This document shows positions 1-8,791 of a DNA stretch of 64,000 bases, in pieces. Under the pieces are notes generated by a model. The model had not been told where the DNA came from. It saw only the letters and a list, made by a program, of their open reading frames with translations, and did not search any database. This DNA is from Glycocaulis abyssi. GTDB lineage: Bacteria > Pseudomonadota > Alphaproteobacteria > Caulobacterales > Maricaulaceae. Numbering within the stretch: the stretch's first letter is position 1; each line of letters opens with the position of its first letter. The position numbers were made by a program, and so were the translations under genes. The stretch lies in contig NZ_CP163421.1 of the NCBI RefSeq assembly GCF_041429775.1, positions 2,815,001-2,879,000 of the forward strand. Reading direction: 5' to 3'.

Positions 1-1564
1 CCAGCCAGGCATCGAGCGCATCAAGGAATTCCGCCTCTGTCCGGCTGTCCAGCCCTTCGGTCGGCTCATCAAGCAGCATGACGGGCGCATCACGCAGGAA
101 GGCGCGGGCAAGCGCAATGCGCCTTGCCTGTCCGCCGGACACGAGGCGCCCCTCCTCGCCAATCCAGGTCAGCAATCCATCGGGCAGAGCGCGCACGAAA
201 TCGGCGGCTCTGGCCTGCTCAAGTGCTTGCCAGAGCTGGCTTTCTGTCGCGTCGGGCCGGGCCAGCAGAAGGTTTGCCCGCACCGTGGTCGAGAGCAGGT
301 CGGCACGCTGATCGACGAGGGACAGACGCTCTCTTGTTCGCGCCGGGCCAAGGGCGGCCAAGTCTGTCCCGCCGAGCCGAATATCCCCGCTATCCGGAGC
401 ATAAAAGCCCATCAGCAAACGGATAATACTCGACTTTCCAGACCCCGAAGCCCCCACAAGCGCTACCCGCCCGCCTTCGGGCAGGGTGAAGCTGACATCT
501 TGCAGGGCGGGGCGGGACTGGCCGCCGGGATAGGTAAATCCGACCGAGCTGAACACCACATCATGGCCGTCGGGCAGGGGGAGAGGCGCTTGCGGCTCTT
601 CCATTGCAGGGCGCAGATCATCCAGCGCTTTCAGGCGCTTGGCGGCAGAGAGCGTGCGTCCATACTGCTCCCCGGCGAGGACAAGCGGGGCCGCAGCCTC
701 GAACAAACCAAAGGCAATAAATCCCGCCAATGCAGCCAAAGACGGCGATGCGCCCGATGCCGCCGCGCTGAGGAAACCGGCGACGAAGCTGGCCGGACCG
801 GCAAAGGCGAGTACGGCCGTATTCATCAGCGCCAGTCCGGCAAGCTGGCGCTGGCCGGAGATCCAACTATCGCTCGCCGCATCGAGACGCGAAAGCACGG
901 CGGTTTCAGCGCCATAGGCTTTGAGCTCGGCCATACCGGCGATCAGGTCAGCGGCCTCCGAGCGCGTATCGGAGGCAGAGTGTGTGACGCTTTCTCCGGC
1001 GGACTGGCCCAGTTTTGCCGCGAGGAGAGGCAGGCCGAGACCTGAGAGGATAAAAAGCCCGATCACGGGCAATATCGCCGCCGGGGCCGTGAATGCGAGG
1101 ATAAGCACCACCGCCAGCGCGCCAAAAAGCGCGGACAGGGCGGGCGTTACCAGCCGAAGATAGAGTCCGTCGAGCGCATCGACATCGCCGGTCACGCGCG
1201 ACAGCAGATCGCCCGCCCGCATGCCGCCCAGCCCTGCAGGGACTAGCGGTGCGGCCCGGTCAAACACCCACAGGCGCAGGCGCGCCAGGATACGGAAAGT
1301 GGCTTCGTGCGTGGCCAGCCGCTCGGCATATCTCCCGAGGGTACGCGCCATGGCAAATCCGCGCACACCGCCCGATGCAAAAAGATAGTTGAAACTGCGC
1401 CCCAGCCCCGCCGCACCGGCGATAGCGGCGGCGGTTATGAACCAGCCCGACAGGGATAAAAGCCCGATTCCGGCGAGCAGAGTGAGGATGGCGAGCACCG
1501 CGCCTGCACGCAGCCACCAGCGGTCAGGCCGGGCAGGAGCGAGGAAAAAGGCGAGCGTTTTCAT
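1..1564 (-). CDS. cydC: CydC, thiol exporter ABC subunit (partial, 3' end missing)
   Basis: Membrane-spanning ABC half-transporter that pairs with CydD to export glutathione/cysteine to the periplasm, needed for assembly of cytochrome bd. About 521 codons are visible and the C-terminus lies beyond the left edge. Residues 1-300 are hydrophobic (six-helix exporter domain). The nucleotide-binding domain has Walker A GASGSGKSS (Lys377), signature LVSGGQARRIALARA and Walker B VMLLDEP. The ATG overlaps the cydD stop by 4 nt (ATGA), so the pair is translationally coupled. The oxidase genes it serves (cydABX) lie 8.5 kb to the right on the other strand. Assignment to CydC rather than another exporter rests on the pairing with CydD and on order. 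Confidence 0.9.
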   Translation of the reverse strand, partial: MKTLAFFLAPARPDRWWLRAGAVLAILTLLAGIGLLSLSGWFITAAAIAGAAGLGRSFNYLFASGGVRGFAMARTLGRYAERLATHEATFRILARLRLWVFDRAAPLVPAGLGGMRAGDLLSRVTGDVDALDGLYLRLVTPALSALFGALAVVLILAFTAPAAILPVIGLFILSGLGLPLLAAKLGQSAGESVTHSASDTRSEAADLIAGMAELKAYGAETAVLSRLDAASDSWISGQRQLAGLALMNTAVLAFAGPASFVAGFLSAAASGASPSLAALAGFIAFGLFEAAAPLVLAGEQYGRTLSAAKRLKALDDLRPAMEEPQAPLPLPDGHDVVFSSVGFTYPGGQSRPALQDVSFTLPEGGRVALVGASGSGKSSIIRLLMGFYAPDSGDIRLGGTDLAALGPARTRERLSLVDQRADLLSTTVRANLLLARPDATESQLWQALEQARAADFVRALPDGLLTWIGEEGRLVSGGQARRIALARAFLRDAPVMLLDEPTEGLDSRTEAEFLDALDAWL

Positions 1565-3246
1565 GGCGCTCCGCCCTCCTGCAGATCGGCGATCTCGAAC
1601 ACCTCGTCGGCAATCGCGCGCACGGCGGGGCTGTGGGTAGCGATGAGGATTGTCCGCCCATTTTTGTTGGAGAGAAGTGCTTCCAGGAAGCGGGCCTCCG
1701 CCTCGCCATCAAGATGGGCGGTCGGCTCGTCCATGAGGACAAGTTTCATGTCACGGGCAAGGGCGCGTGCGAGAGCTACCCTTTGTATCTGCCCGCCAGA
1801 CAAGCCAAATCCGCGTTCGCCAAGGGGGGTGTCGAGACCGTCAGACAGGTGGATAAGGAAGTCCGCGACGCCGGCCTGCGCCACCGCACGCTCGATCATC
1901 TCTGCCGGGATAGAGGCGTCATGCAGGGTGATATTATCCCGCAAGCTGCCGTGAAATAGGCGCGGGTTCTGGCCGATCCAGCCTGCGCGCCCGGCGAGCG
2001 GGGCATCCATCATTTCGCCGTCTATCCGCATCTCGCCGGAGGACAGAGGCGCAAAACCCATCAGGATTTTGAGCAAGGTGGACTTGCCGGAACCCGACGG
2101 TCCCCACAAAACGCTCAATCTTCCCGCCGGAATGGAAAGCGTGATGGGATTCAACCCCTTGCGGCCAATTTCGTACACGCACGAGACGCGAGAGAGGTCC
2201 AGAGAGGGTGAGGTATGAAAGGGGGTGGATGGTACTATGGAAACACCCGATTTCGGGTATTCCAGCAGGGGTTTTATAGTACCTGCGGCGGCTTCGGCGT
2301 CGGCGCGGTCGTGATAGGCGGCGGATAAACGCCGCAGCGGCATGTAAAATTCCGGTGCCAGGATAAGGACGAACAGCCCCTCGCGCAGGGTGACAGTTTC
2401 GCCAGTATCGAAGGGCATCTCTCCCAGCAGGGAGAAGCCGACATAGACCGCGATGGCCGCGACCGAGAGGGCCGCGAAAAATTCCAGAATGGCCGAGGAG
2501 AGGAAGGCAAGCCGGAGCACTTTCATCGTGCGCTGGCGGAAATCTTCTGACGCAGCGGCGAGGCCCTCGCGCTCGCGCGGCGCGGCGTTGAACGCGTTCA
2601 GAAGCGCGAGCGATTGCAGCCGGTCATTGAAGCGCCCGGCGAGGCGGGCGAGCACCGCGATCTGGTCCTTGCTCGCCGCTGCCGCCGCGCCGCCGACAAT
2701 CGCCATGAAAAGCGGCAGCAGGGGCGCGGTGATGATGAACAGCATCCCCACCACCCAGCTCTGGGTGAAGGCGGCGGCGACCATCAATATGGGCGCGCCC
2801 GCGATGACGGGCATGAGCGGGCGGTAGCGCCCGAAATAGCCTTCCAGCTTCTCCACCGCGTCGGTGAGGGCAGAGCCGGCTGCGCCGGTTTCCAGCCGCT
2901 CGGTGAAGGCGGGGCCTTTGGCGGCGAGCGCGCGGGCGGCCTCGCCCCGCACATGGGCCTTCACCCGCGCTGCCGCCTCAAAGCCTGCGCGCGTCTCGAA
3001 GGCTTGGGCGCCTGCGCGGGCAAACGCAAACAGGGCAGCGAAAAGCGCAGGGATAAGAAAATCCTCGCCATTGACGAGGTTTGCTATCGCGCTGGCGGCA
3101 AACCCGGCAAAGCCGATGAAGAGCGCGTATTGCGCAATGCCTGCCGCGCTCGCGGCCAGTGACGGTCCGCGCCCGGCCTTCCCCCATGCGGAGAGAAGGC
3201 CGCCCAGCGCACGCCGGTCTTCTGAAGTGAGTGCAGGATTGCTCAT
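1561..3246 (-). CDS. cydD: CydD, thiol exporter ABC subunit
   Basis: Partner of CydC in the heterodimeric cysteine/glutathione exporter of the inner membrane. 561 aa, a usual length. The N-terminal 320 residues form the transmembrane exporter domain. The ATPase domain has Walker A GPSGSGKSTLL (Lys388), signature GLSGGQIQRVALARALA, Walker B KLVLMDEPTAHLD and the switch His in IATHS. The gene starts the visible operon and its TGA overlaps the cydC ATG. Family knowledge: cydDC mutants lack functional bd oxidase because heme insertion fails in an over-oxidised periplasm; this fits the nearby cydABX. Confidence 0.93.
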   Translation of the reverse strand: MSNPALTSEDRRALGGLLSAWGKAGRGPSLAASAAGIAQYALFIGFAGFAASAIANLVNGEDFLIPALFAALFAFARAGAQAFETRAGFEAAARVKAHVRGEAARALAAKGPAFTERLETGAAGSALTDAVEKLEGYFGRYRPLMPVIAGAPILMVAAAFTQSWVVGMLFIITAPLLPLFMAIVGGAAAAASKDQIAVLARLAGRFNDRLQSLALLNAFNAAPREREGLAAASEDFRQRTMKVLRLAFLSSAILEFFAALSVAAIAVYVGFSLLGEMPFDTGETVTLREGLFVLILAPEFYMPLRRLSAAYHDRADAEAAAGTIKPLLEYPKSGVSIVPSTPFHTSPSLDLSRVSCVYEIGRKGLNPITLSIPAGRLSVLWGPSGSGKSTLLKILMGFAPLSSGEMRIDGEMMDAPLAGRAGWIGQNPRLFHGSLRDNITLHDASIPAEMIERAVAQAGVADFLIHLSDGLDTPLGERGFGLSGGQIQRVALARALARDMKLVLMDEPTAHLDGEAEARFLEALLSNKNGRTILIATHSPAVRAIADEVFEIADLQEGGAP

Positions 3247-3346
3247 CGGCCTCGTTAATCACGCATATCGCTCGCCCGCGCCCTGCGGCGCAGCGTCTCA
3301 GGGGGCTTTGTCTAGCGAAGCCGCCCAGAATTGCCAGAGGGGGCGG

Positions 3347-4798
3347 CTACCCCTCCATCCCGGCCTCTGAGATCACCGTGCGGAAATAGCTGACCATGCC
3401 GGGCAGGGCGTCGATGCGGATGCGCTCATTATCGCCGTGAATGCGCGAGAGATCGTCCATCTCCATGCGCATGGGAGCATAGCGGTAGATATGGTCGGCG
3501 ACATCCTTGAAGGCGCGCGAGTCCGTGGCGGCGGTGAGAAGGTTTGGCACGACCGGCGCGCCCTCGGGCAGATGGCTGAGCGCAGCGCCCGCAATGATCT
3601 CCCAGGCCCGGCCCGATGTGGCGCTGATCGGCGGCGCGTCGGAGATACGGCCCACCGGCTCTATCGTTACACCGTCGAGATGGCTCACCGCGCCGCGCAT
3701 ATGGGCCAGCGCACTTTGCGCACTGTCGCGCGGGTGCAGGCGCAGATTGATGGTCGCGCGCGCCTCCTGCGGCAGCACATTGGCGACCGTGCCGCCGGTG
3801 ATGATGGTCGGCGCGATGGTGGTGCCGATCGTGGCTCTGGTCGCGTCATCGCCCATCATCTGACCACGCAGGACCGAGCCGAAAAGGACGGGGCGCGCCA
3901 TCACGAAGCCCGCCATCCCGTCCATTTCCGGGGCGAGCGCGCGCATCATGTCCGGCACGGGATGCTCGATGCGGTGTTCGAACGGATTGTCGACAATGGC
4001 GTTGACCGCGCGCGACAGCAAGCCAATGGCGGTTTCCGGGGGCGGGGCGGAGGAATGCCCGCCGCGCGCCCGCGCGGTGATCTCGACGGAGAGAAAGCCC
4101 TTCTCGCCAACGCCGATCAGGCCCACCGGCCCGCCCGTCATCGGGAAGTGCTCAAGCGAGGTGCCGCCTTCATCGAGGACGAACCAGGCGCGGCGCCCTT
4201 CCGCCTCCAGCCGCTCTGCCATGGCAATCGCGCCGGTGCCGCCCACCTCCTCATCATGGCCAAGCCCGATATGGATGGTGCGCTCCGGGGTGAAGCCCTC
4301 TTCCAGCAGGGTCTCCATCGCGGCGATCAGCATCACAAGGAAACCCTTCATGTCGAGCGTGCCGCGCCCCCAGACATAGCCGTCGGCAATCGTGCCGGAG
4401 AAGGGCGGGTGGTCCCACTGGTCTTCGGTGCCCGGCTCCACCGGCACCACGTCCTGGTGGGCGAGAATGACAATCGGGTCTAGCGCGGGATTGCTCCCTT
4501 CCAGCGTGTACCAGAGCGAGCCGTGGAGAATGTCTTCGGGGGCCATGCGCTCATGGACCAGCGGGAAGCTAGCCGCCAGCCAGTCGCGAAAAGCGTCGAA
4601 CTCGGCGCGGCTGGATTGCGGGTTACCCATCTCGGAGATGGTCTCGAACCGGATGGCCTCGCCCAGCGTCAGGGCCAGCGCCTCTGCAGACAGGGTGGAG
4701 GGGTTCGGCTCAATGGCGTCCGGCGTGGCGGGCGGCTGCGCACAGGCGCTTAAGAGCAGCAGTCCCGCGCCCATAATCCCTGCGAGATGGTGTTTCAT
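3347..4798 (-). CDS. M20-family zinc peptidase, lipoprotein
   Basis: Predicted periplasm-facing lipoprotein peptidase of family M20 (carboxypeptidase S / ArgE-DapE type). 483 aa. A lipoprotein signal ends in LLSAC with Cys19 as lipidation site. Metal and catalytic motifs are intact: His114 and Asp116 in ILAHQDVVP, Asp149 in GRGTLDMKG, Glu183-Glu184 in GHDEEVGGTGA and a late His in RIHGDNER. The dimerisation domain (GGHSSAPP onward) is present. Likely releases amino acids from peptides or N-acyl amino acids; substrate unknown. It stands alone, 100 bp downstream of the cydD start, on the same strand. Confidence 0.85.
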   Translation of the reverse strand: MKHHLAGIMGAGLLLLSACAQPPATPDAIEPNPSTLSAEALALTLGEAIRFETISEMGNPQSSRAEFDAFRDWLAASFPLVHERMAPEDILHGSLWYTLEGSNPALDPIVILAHQDVVPVEPGTEDQWDHPPFSGTIADGYVWGRGTLDMKGFLVMLIAAMETLLEEGFTPERTIHIGLGHDEEVGGTGAIAMAERLEAEGRRAWFVLDEGGTSLEHFPMTGGPVGLIGVGEKGFLSVEITARARGGHSSAPPPETAIGLLSRAVNAIVDNPFEHRIEHPVPDMMRALAPEMDGMAGFVMARPVLFGSVLRGQMMGDDATRATIGTTIAPTIITGGTVANVLPQEARATINLRLHPRDSAQSALAHMRGAVSHLDGVTIEPVGRISDAPPISATSGRAWEIIAGAALSHLPEGAPVVPNLLTAATDSRAFKDVADHIYRYAPMRMEMDDLSRIHGDNERIRIDALPGMVSYFRTVISEAGMEG

Positions 4799-4884
4799 AG
4801 GCCCAGCCCTCCCCGGCGGTTCTGATTGTCTCGATCAAAGGCTAGAACGCGCCGGAGCCAGCGCCAAGCCGGGATAGTTCCCGG

Positions 4885-6744
4885 TCAATTCCTGTCTGTG
4901 GGCGGCCCTGGTTCACAATGGCCAAGCCCGATCACCCGCTCGCGGTCGAACACGACCAGGCCATGAGCCGTCGCCACCGCGAAGCGCTCCTCATCCAGCC
5001 GGGCGAGCCAGCGCGGGGTGCTGGGCAGGGTGGAAATGCGCGTGACCGTCCAGTCTTCTGCAGTTCGCCAGTCGACGCGGTAGAGGGTGCCGGTGACGAG
5101 GCCCAAATGAGACAGGCCGGTTGCGACGATCAATGTGCGTTCATCTGCGGTGATCACACCGACGACGTTGTCGTCGATCACAGTGCGCCCCTCAGCAGAG
5201 CCTTCTGCCAGCCATTTGAGCGCTCCGCCCCATTCGCCTTGATTGGTGGCTTCCAGACTGCCGCCCATAAAGGGGATATGCAGTACATCTTCGTCTCTCC
5301 AGCCGGGTCTGGGAGCGCTGTCTTGCGTTGATAACACGGCGTCCCGGTAGCGATATCCGTCCGCTCTGCAGGACTCAGTGAAGTCGTCAATGCGGGTGCC
5401 GGAGAACCATCTGCCTTGCGGGGACCACAGCCGTGGTGCTTCATGCCAGATCGACATCATAGACGGAGCCCTTGCTGCATTTGCTGAGCCCCGTGTGGAG
5501 GCGCCGAGATTGGTTACAGGCCCTCCTCGGCCAGCCTGGTCAACAAGAACCTGGAAACTTGTCAGAGAATGGGCTGCTTCCCGGACAAACGGCAGCCAGT
5601 GGCTCTCCGCCACCATCCCTATGCGTTCAGCCTCACTGCCATCTCCAATAAATACAAAGGCATGAATTACCGCGTATACCTCGCTCCAGTCGTTCGATTG
5701 CAGCGCTTCGCGCAAAACAGGCAGAACCGCGTCGTCGCCGAGATGGGCAAGCGTCTGCATAACGTAGAGCCGAAGATCGAGGCGCTGACTGTGAAGGAAA
5801 GGCCGGAGCGGTGCCACATAGGCAAGCGCGTCACGCCCGAAATTGGCCAAGTCTCCGAGACAATGCCGGAGTGGAAAATATGCGCTACCGTGATCATATC
5901 GGCCAATACGCGGATCGGTGTAGGCTTCAGGTATAGCATCCAAGGCCTCGGCGTTTGCCACGCACTCGGCCGCAAGTTCCGCTGCAAATGATGGGTCCAG
6001 TGCGGCCTGCCGCGCCTCGCGAGCAAGCGTGTGCAATTCGCCGCCCGGTTCACCGAAGTCAGAGCCGGCGAGACGGTGGATGTAGGGATGTCCGACATGC
6101 CCGAGTGCTTTCAGGCCTCTTAATGCAACTGTGCGGCGCTCGACAGGTTGGGCGATATCGGCGGCCAGCCGCGACCAGTCATCGGCAAGCAGGTGCCGGT
6201 CACCCGGGGGCAGCGCACTCTCCTCATGCGGGATGTAGCTGCGTTCGCCATCTATCCCAGCGAGAATCGCCGGGCCAGCGAAGTAACCAAGCGCGACAAT
6301 CATCCAGTAGTTGGCGGGCTGCGAAATTACCGCATCTATCTCTGGTGCGGGTCTGAGCACTGAACTGCGGACGAATAACCTCCACCCGCTACCTCGGACG
6401 AAGTCCTGTGCCCGCTCGATATCGCTCTGCGATGTAAAGGGCCAATGCGCTACAATGCGCTCAGCGACAGATGTCCTCCCGGTTGAACGTTCGCCCCATC
6501 CAATCATAGCCTCAAGACCCGCACGCCCCTGATGGCGGAAGCTGGCCCGCGCCACATGCATGTATAGCTCATGCCAGCTTTCTTCCGGTTCCGTTCTCGT
6601 ATCACTTTGCGCGTAGGCCCGTTCGAGAAGCTCCACGCATATTTCAATCGTGGGGCAATCCGCCAGTTCTGACAGGAGGCGGTAATGATCGCTTACGTCC
6701 TCCCCCGCCTGCATGAGTGACAAGGCCGCGATAATGGCCAGCAT
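4885..6744 (-). CDS. Secreted HEAT-like repeat protein, unknown function
   Basis: Not recognised as a named family. 619 aa from the ATG at 6744, chosen because a GGGGAGG ribosome site lies just upstream and the next residues form a signal peptide (MLAIIAALSLMQAGE). An upstream in-frame ATG at 6783 would spoil that signal. Residues 200-420 hold alpha-helical segments of HEAT type (e.g. LAHLGDDAVLPVLREAL). The C-terminal 150 residues read like beta-propeller blades (GVITADERTLIVATG; RFAVATAHGLVVFDRE). Base composition looks more A/T-rich and codon choice less biased than its neighbours, which may mean transfer or weak selection. Probably exported. Confidence 0.65.
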   Translation of the reverse strand: MLAIIAALSLMQAGEDVSDHYRLLSELADCPTIEICVELLERAYAQSDTRTEPEESWHELYMHVARASFRHQGRAGLEAMIGWGERSTGRTSVAERIVAHWPFTSQSDIERAQDFVRGSGWRLFVRSSVLRPAPEIDAVISQPANYWMIVALGYFAGPAILAGIDGERSYIPHEESALPPGDRHLLADDWSRLAADIAQPVERRTVALRGLKALGHVGHPYIHRLAGSDFGEPGGELHTLAREARQAALDPSFAAELAAECVANAEALDAIPEAYTDPRIGRYDHGSAYFPLRHCLGDLANFGRDALAYVAPLRPFLHSQRLDLRLYVMQTLAHLGDDAVLPVLREALQSNDWSEVYAVIHAFVFIGDGSEAERIGMVAESHWLPFVREAAHSLTSFQVLVDQAGRGGPVTNLGASTRGSANAARAPSMMSIWHEAPRLWSPQGRWFSGTRIDDFTESCRADGYRYRDAVLSTQDSAPRPGWRDEDVLHIPFMGGSLEATNQGEWGGALKWLAEGSAEGRTVIDDNVVGVITADERTLIVATGLSHLGLVTGTLYRVDWRTAEDWTVTRISTLPSTPRWLARLDEERFAVATAHGLVVFDRERVIGLGHCEPGPPTDRN

Positions 6745-6813
6745 GGCTGCCTCCCCTCGTTCGTGGTGTGCAGTCTGCCACAATCGAAAGCTGTTGCGAG
6801 GGAAAGGTGACGG

Positions 6814-6843
6814 GGCGCCTTCGTTTTTCTAGAACGGAGCGCC
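6814..6843 (+). promoter_or_regulatory. Inverted repeat in the thiD leader
   Basis: GGCGC and CGTT arms at 6814-6825 pair with AACG and GCGCC at 6833-6843 around a TTTCTAG loop, with a small internal bulge. It sits 20 bases before the thiD start codon and between divergent genes. It does not carry the conserved TPP riboswitch motifs, so any role in thiD control is only inferred. Confidence 0.35.
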
Positions 6844-6862
6844 AAGCCTTCAGGAGACCGCC

Positions 6863-7768
6863 ATGAGCACCACCGAGACCGACCTGCCGCCAGAGCCTAA
6901 GGGCCGCGTGCTGATCATTGCCGGATCGGATAGTTCGGGCGGGGCGGGGATACAGGCCGATATCAAGGCGGTGACGGCGCTTGGCGGTTATGCGGCGACC
7001 GCCATCACGGCGCTGACCGTGCAGAACACGAAGGGCGTGAGCGCCGTGCATGGCGCGCCGCTGGAGATCATTTCAGGCCAGATCGCGGCGGTGCTCGATG
7101 ATATCGGCGCGGACGCGATCAAGACCGGCATGCTGGCCAGCAAAGAGGTGATCGACACGGTGGCGGGGGCGCTGGATGAGGCGGGGGCCGAACTGATCCC
7201 GCTCATCGTCGATCCGGTGATGGTGGCAAGCTCCGGCGCGCGCCTGATCGAGGACAGCGCGGTGGAGGCACTTAAAAACACGCTTCTGCGCCGGGCCACG
7301 CTTATCACGCCCAACGTGCCGGAAGCCGAGGCGCTTACCGGCATCAAGGTTGAAGATGTGGACGGCCAGCGCGAGGCAGGCGAGGCGCTACTGAAGCTTG
7401 GCGCGCGCGCCGCCCTCATCAAGGGCGGGCATCTGGATGGGCCGCAGGTGATCGACGTGCTGGTGACACGCAATGGCATGCGCATCTTTTCGCGCCCGCG
7501 CATCAAGACCCGTCACACGCACGGCACGGGCTGTACCCTCGCCAGCGGCATCGCTGCCTTGGTTGCGCAGGGCGTGCCGCTGGACAAGGCGGTGGAGGAG
7601 GCAGGTGATTATCTGCACGAGGCGATCCGGCGCGCGCCGGGCTTCGGCTCAGGGGCCGGGCCTGTCCATCATGGCTGGACGCTTAGCCCGGAGCCGGTGT
7701 CAGAGACGCCCTCCGGCCCGCTGGCGGCCGCGCTGGCCGGACTGGCAGGACCGGACAAGGGGGCGTAA
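6863..7768 (+). CDS. thiD: ThiD, hydroxymethylpyrimidine / phosphomethylpyrimidine kinase
   Basis: Phosphorylates HMP and HMP-phosphate to HMP-diphosphate in the pyrimidine branch of thiamine synthesis (cytosol). 301 aa of the ribokinase fold: N-terminal IIAGSDSSGGAGIQADIK substrate-binding motif, and C-terminal HTHGTGCTLASGIAAL anion hole with the active-site Cys. An AGGAG site 6 nt before the ATG supports the start. About 30 residues beyond the usual end extend the protein, and this tail overlaps the 3' end of the opposite gene by 100 bp. No other thi gene is nearby. Confidence 0.93.
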   Translation: MSTTETDLPPEPKGRVLIIAGSDSSGGAGIQADIKAVTALGGYAATAITALTVQNTKGVSAVHGAPLEIISGQIAAVLDDIGADAIKTGMLASKEVIDTVAGALDEAGAELIPLIVDPVMVASSGARLIEDSAVEALKNTLLRRATLITPNVPEAEALTGIKVEDVDGQREAGEALLKLGARAALIKGGHLDGPQVIDVLVTRNGMRIFSRPRIKTRHTHGTGCTLASGIAALVAQGVPLDKAVEEAGDYLHEAIRRAPGFGSGAGPVHHGWTLSPEPVSETPSGPLAAALAGLAGPDKGA

Positions 7769-8655
7769 GCCTCCGCCTGCATCAGCAGGAGCGTGGTGAG
7801 TAGAATATCGGTGTCTGACGGACGCCGCTGGCGGGGCGGGCGGTTATCCGGCCCGCGCCCGGCGAGCTGGTCAATCGCGTCAAAGCCAAGGGTGAAGCTG
7901 AGAAGGTCCGGGCCCTGCAGGGCGCGCGCCATAAAGGCGGGTAGGGACTGGCTGCTGGCGATATGGCGGGCGAGCGCAAGCGCCATGAATTGCTGCAGCG
8001 TGATGTCGGATGCTGACACGGCAAAATCCCGCGCGACAAACAGGCTATCGCCTGCGATCCAGACGCTCTGGCGGCGTCCGCCCGCAATGTTCACCGCCAC
8101 AAGACGGACATGGGCCGCGCAGGCAGGCTGGGGCGTCAATACCAGATCGAAGCTTTCGCCGCTGCGCTCCACGCGCAGGCGGGCCGGCCCGCGCCGCAGG
8201 GCTGCGGGCAGGGTGCGCGTGCGGAAATCATCATGCCAGCGCGCATTGGACTGGCTCCAGCGCCCATTGAGGCCAAGCAGGATATCGCCGGGTTGCAGCC
8301 CCGCGCGCGTGGCCGGACTGTCCGGGGCGGTGATCCAGATGCGCGGGCGCGCATCTGCGCCCATGGCCGCCTGCAGCGCGCCGCGTTCGCTCTCCGGCCA
8401 GTCGGCGATATGGGTGGTGACCAGTCCGGTGAAAGGGTAGGTGTGGGCGCAGGCGGCCGCATTGGCGGTCAGCACAGGCGTTGCCAGGGCCAGCACGCGC
8501 GCCTGCAGCCGGGTTTCGCCGGCCAATGCCAGGCGCGGCTCGATACCCGGTGTCAGCGCGGTGCCAAGCGTGTTGCAGGCCGTCAGGCAAAGGGCGGCCC
8601 CGGCGGCCAGAATGCGGCCCGCCATTCGCTTGCAGGTTGAAACCAGCCCACCCAT
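7669..8655 (-). CDS. PDZ-domain lipoprotein, possibly a degenerate M48-like peptidase
   Basis: Predicted lipoprotein with signal ending in LCLTAC. The start is uncertain: ATG at 8655 (used here, giving a Lys-Arg n-region) or at 8625; the longest frame begins with TTG at 8691. A PDZ-like domain is clear (ITAPDSPATRAGLQPGDILLG). Alphaproteobacterial proteins with this layout often continue into an M48-type peptidase with HExxH. Here the corresponding stretch reads LALARHIASS, so no zinc site is visible. The 3' end overlaps thiD on the other strand by 100 bp. Function unknown; perhaps an envelope scaffold derived from a protease. Confidence 0.6.
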   Translation of the reverse strand: MGGLVSTCKRMAGRILAAGAALCLTACNTLGTALTPGIEPRLALAGETRLQARVLALATPVLTANAAACAHTYPFTGLVTTHIADWPESERGALQAAMGADARPRIWITAPDSPATRAGLQPGDILLGLNGRWSQSNARWHDDFRTRTLPAALRRGPARLRVERSGESFDLVLTPQPACAAHVRLVAVNIAGGRRQSVWIAGDSLFVARDFAVSASDITLQQFMALALARHIASSQSLPAFMARALQGPDLLSFTLGFDAIDQLAGRGPDNRPPRQRRPSDTDILLTTLLLMQAEAYAPLSGPASPASAAASGPEGVSDTGSGLSVQP

Positions 8656-8791
8656 TAACCATAGCGTGGAATCGCCGCGCGGCGGTTTCAACCGGAATCT
8701 GATCCTGTCCGCAAACTGAGCATTTGACGTAAGCGGGTGTGCGGCCTACGCCAGCGATCATTGATACACGCCGTCAGCACGGATTTGCCCC

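Noticed and set aside
6784-6862. TPP riboswitch before thiD
   Set aside because: The gap is only 79 bp and none of the conserved TPP aptamer motifs is present.
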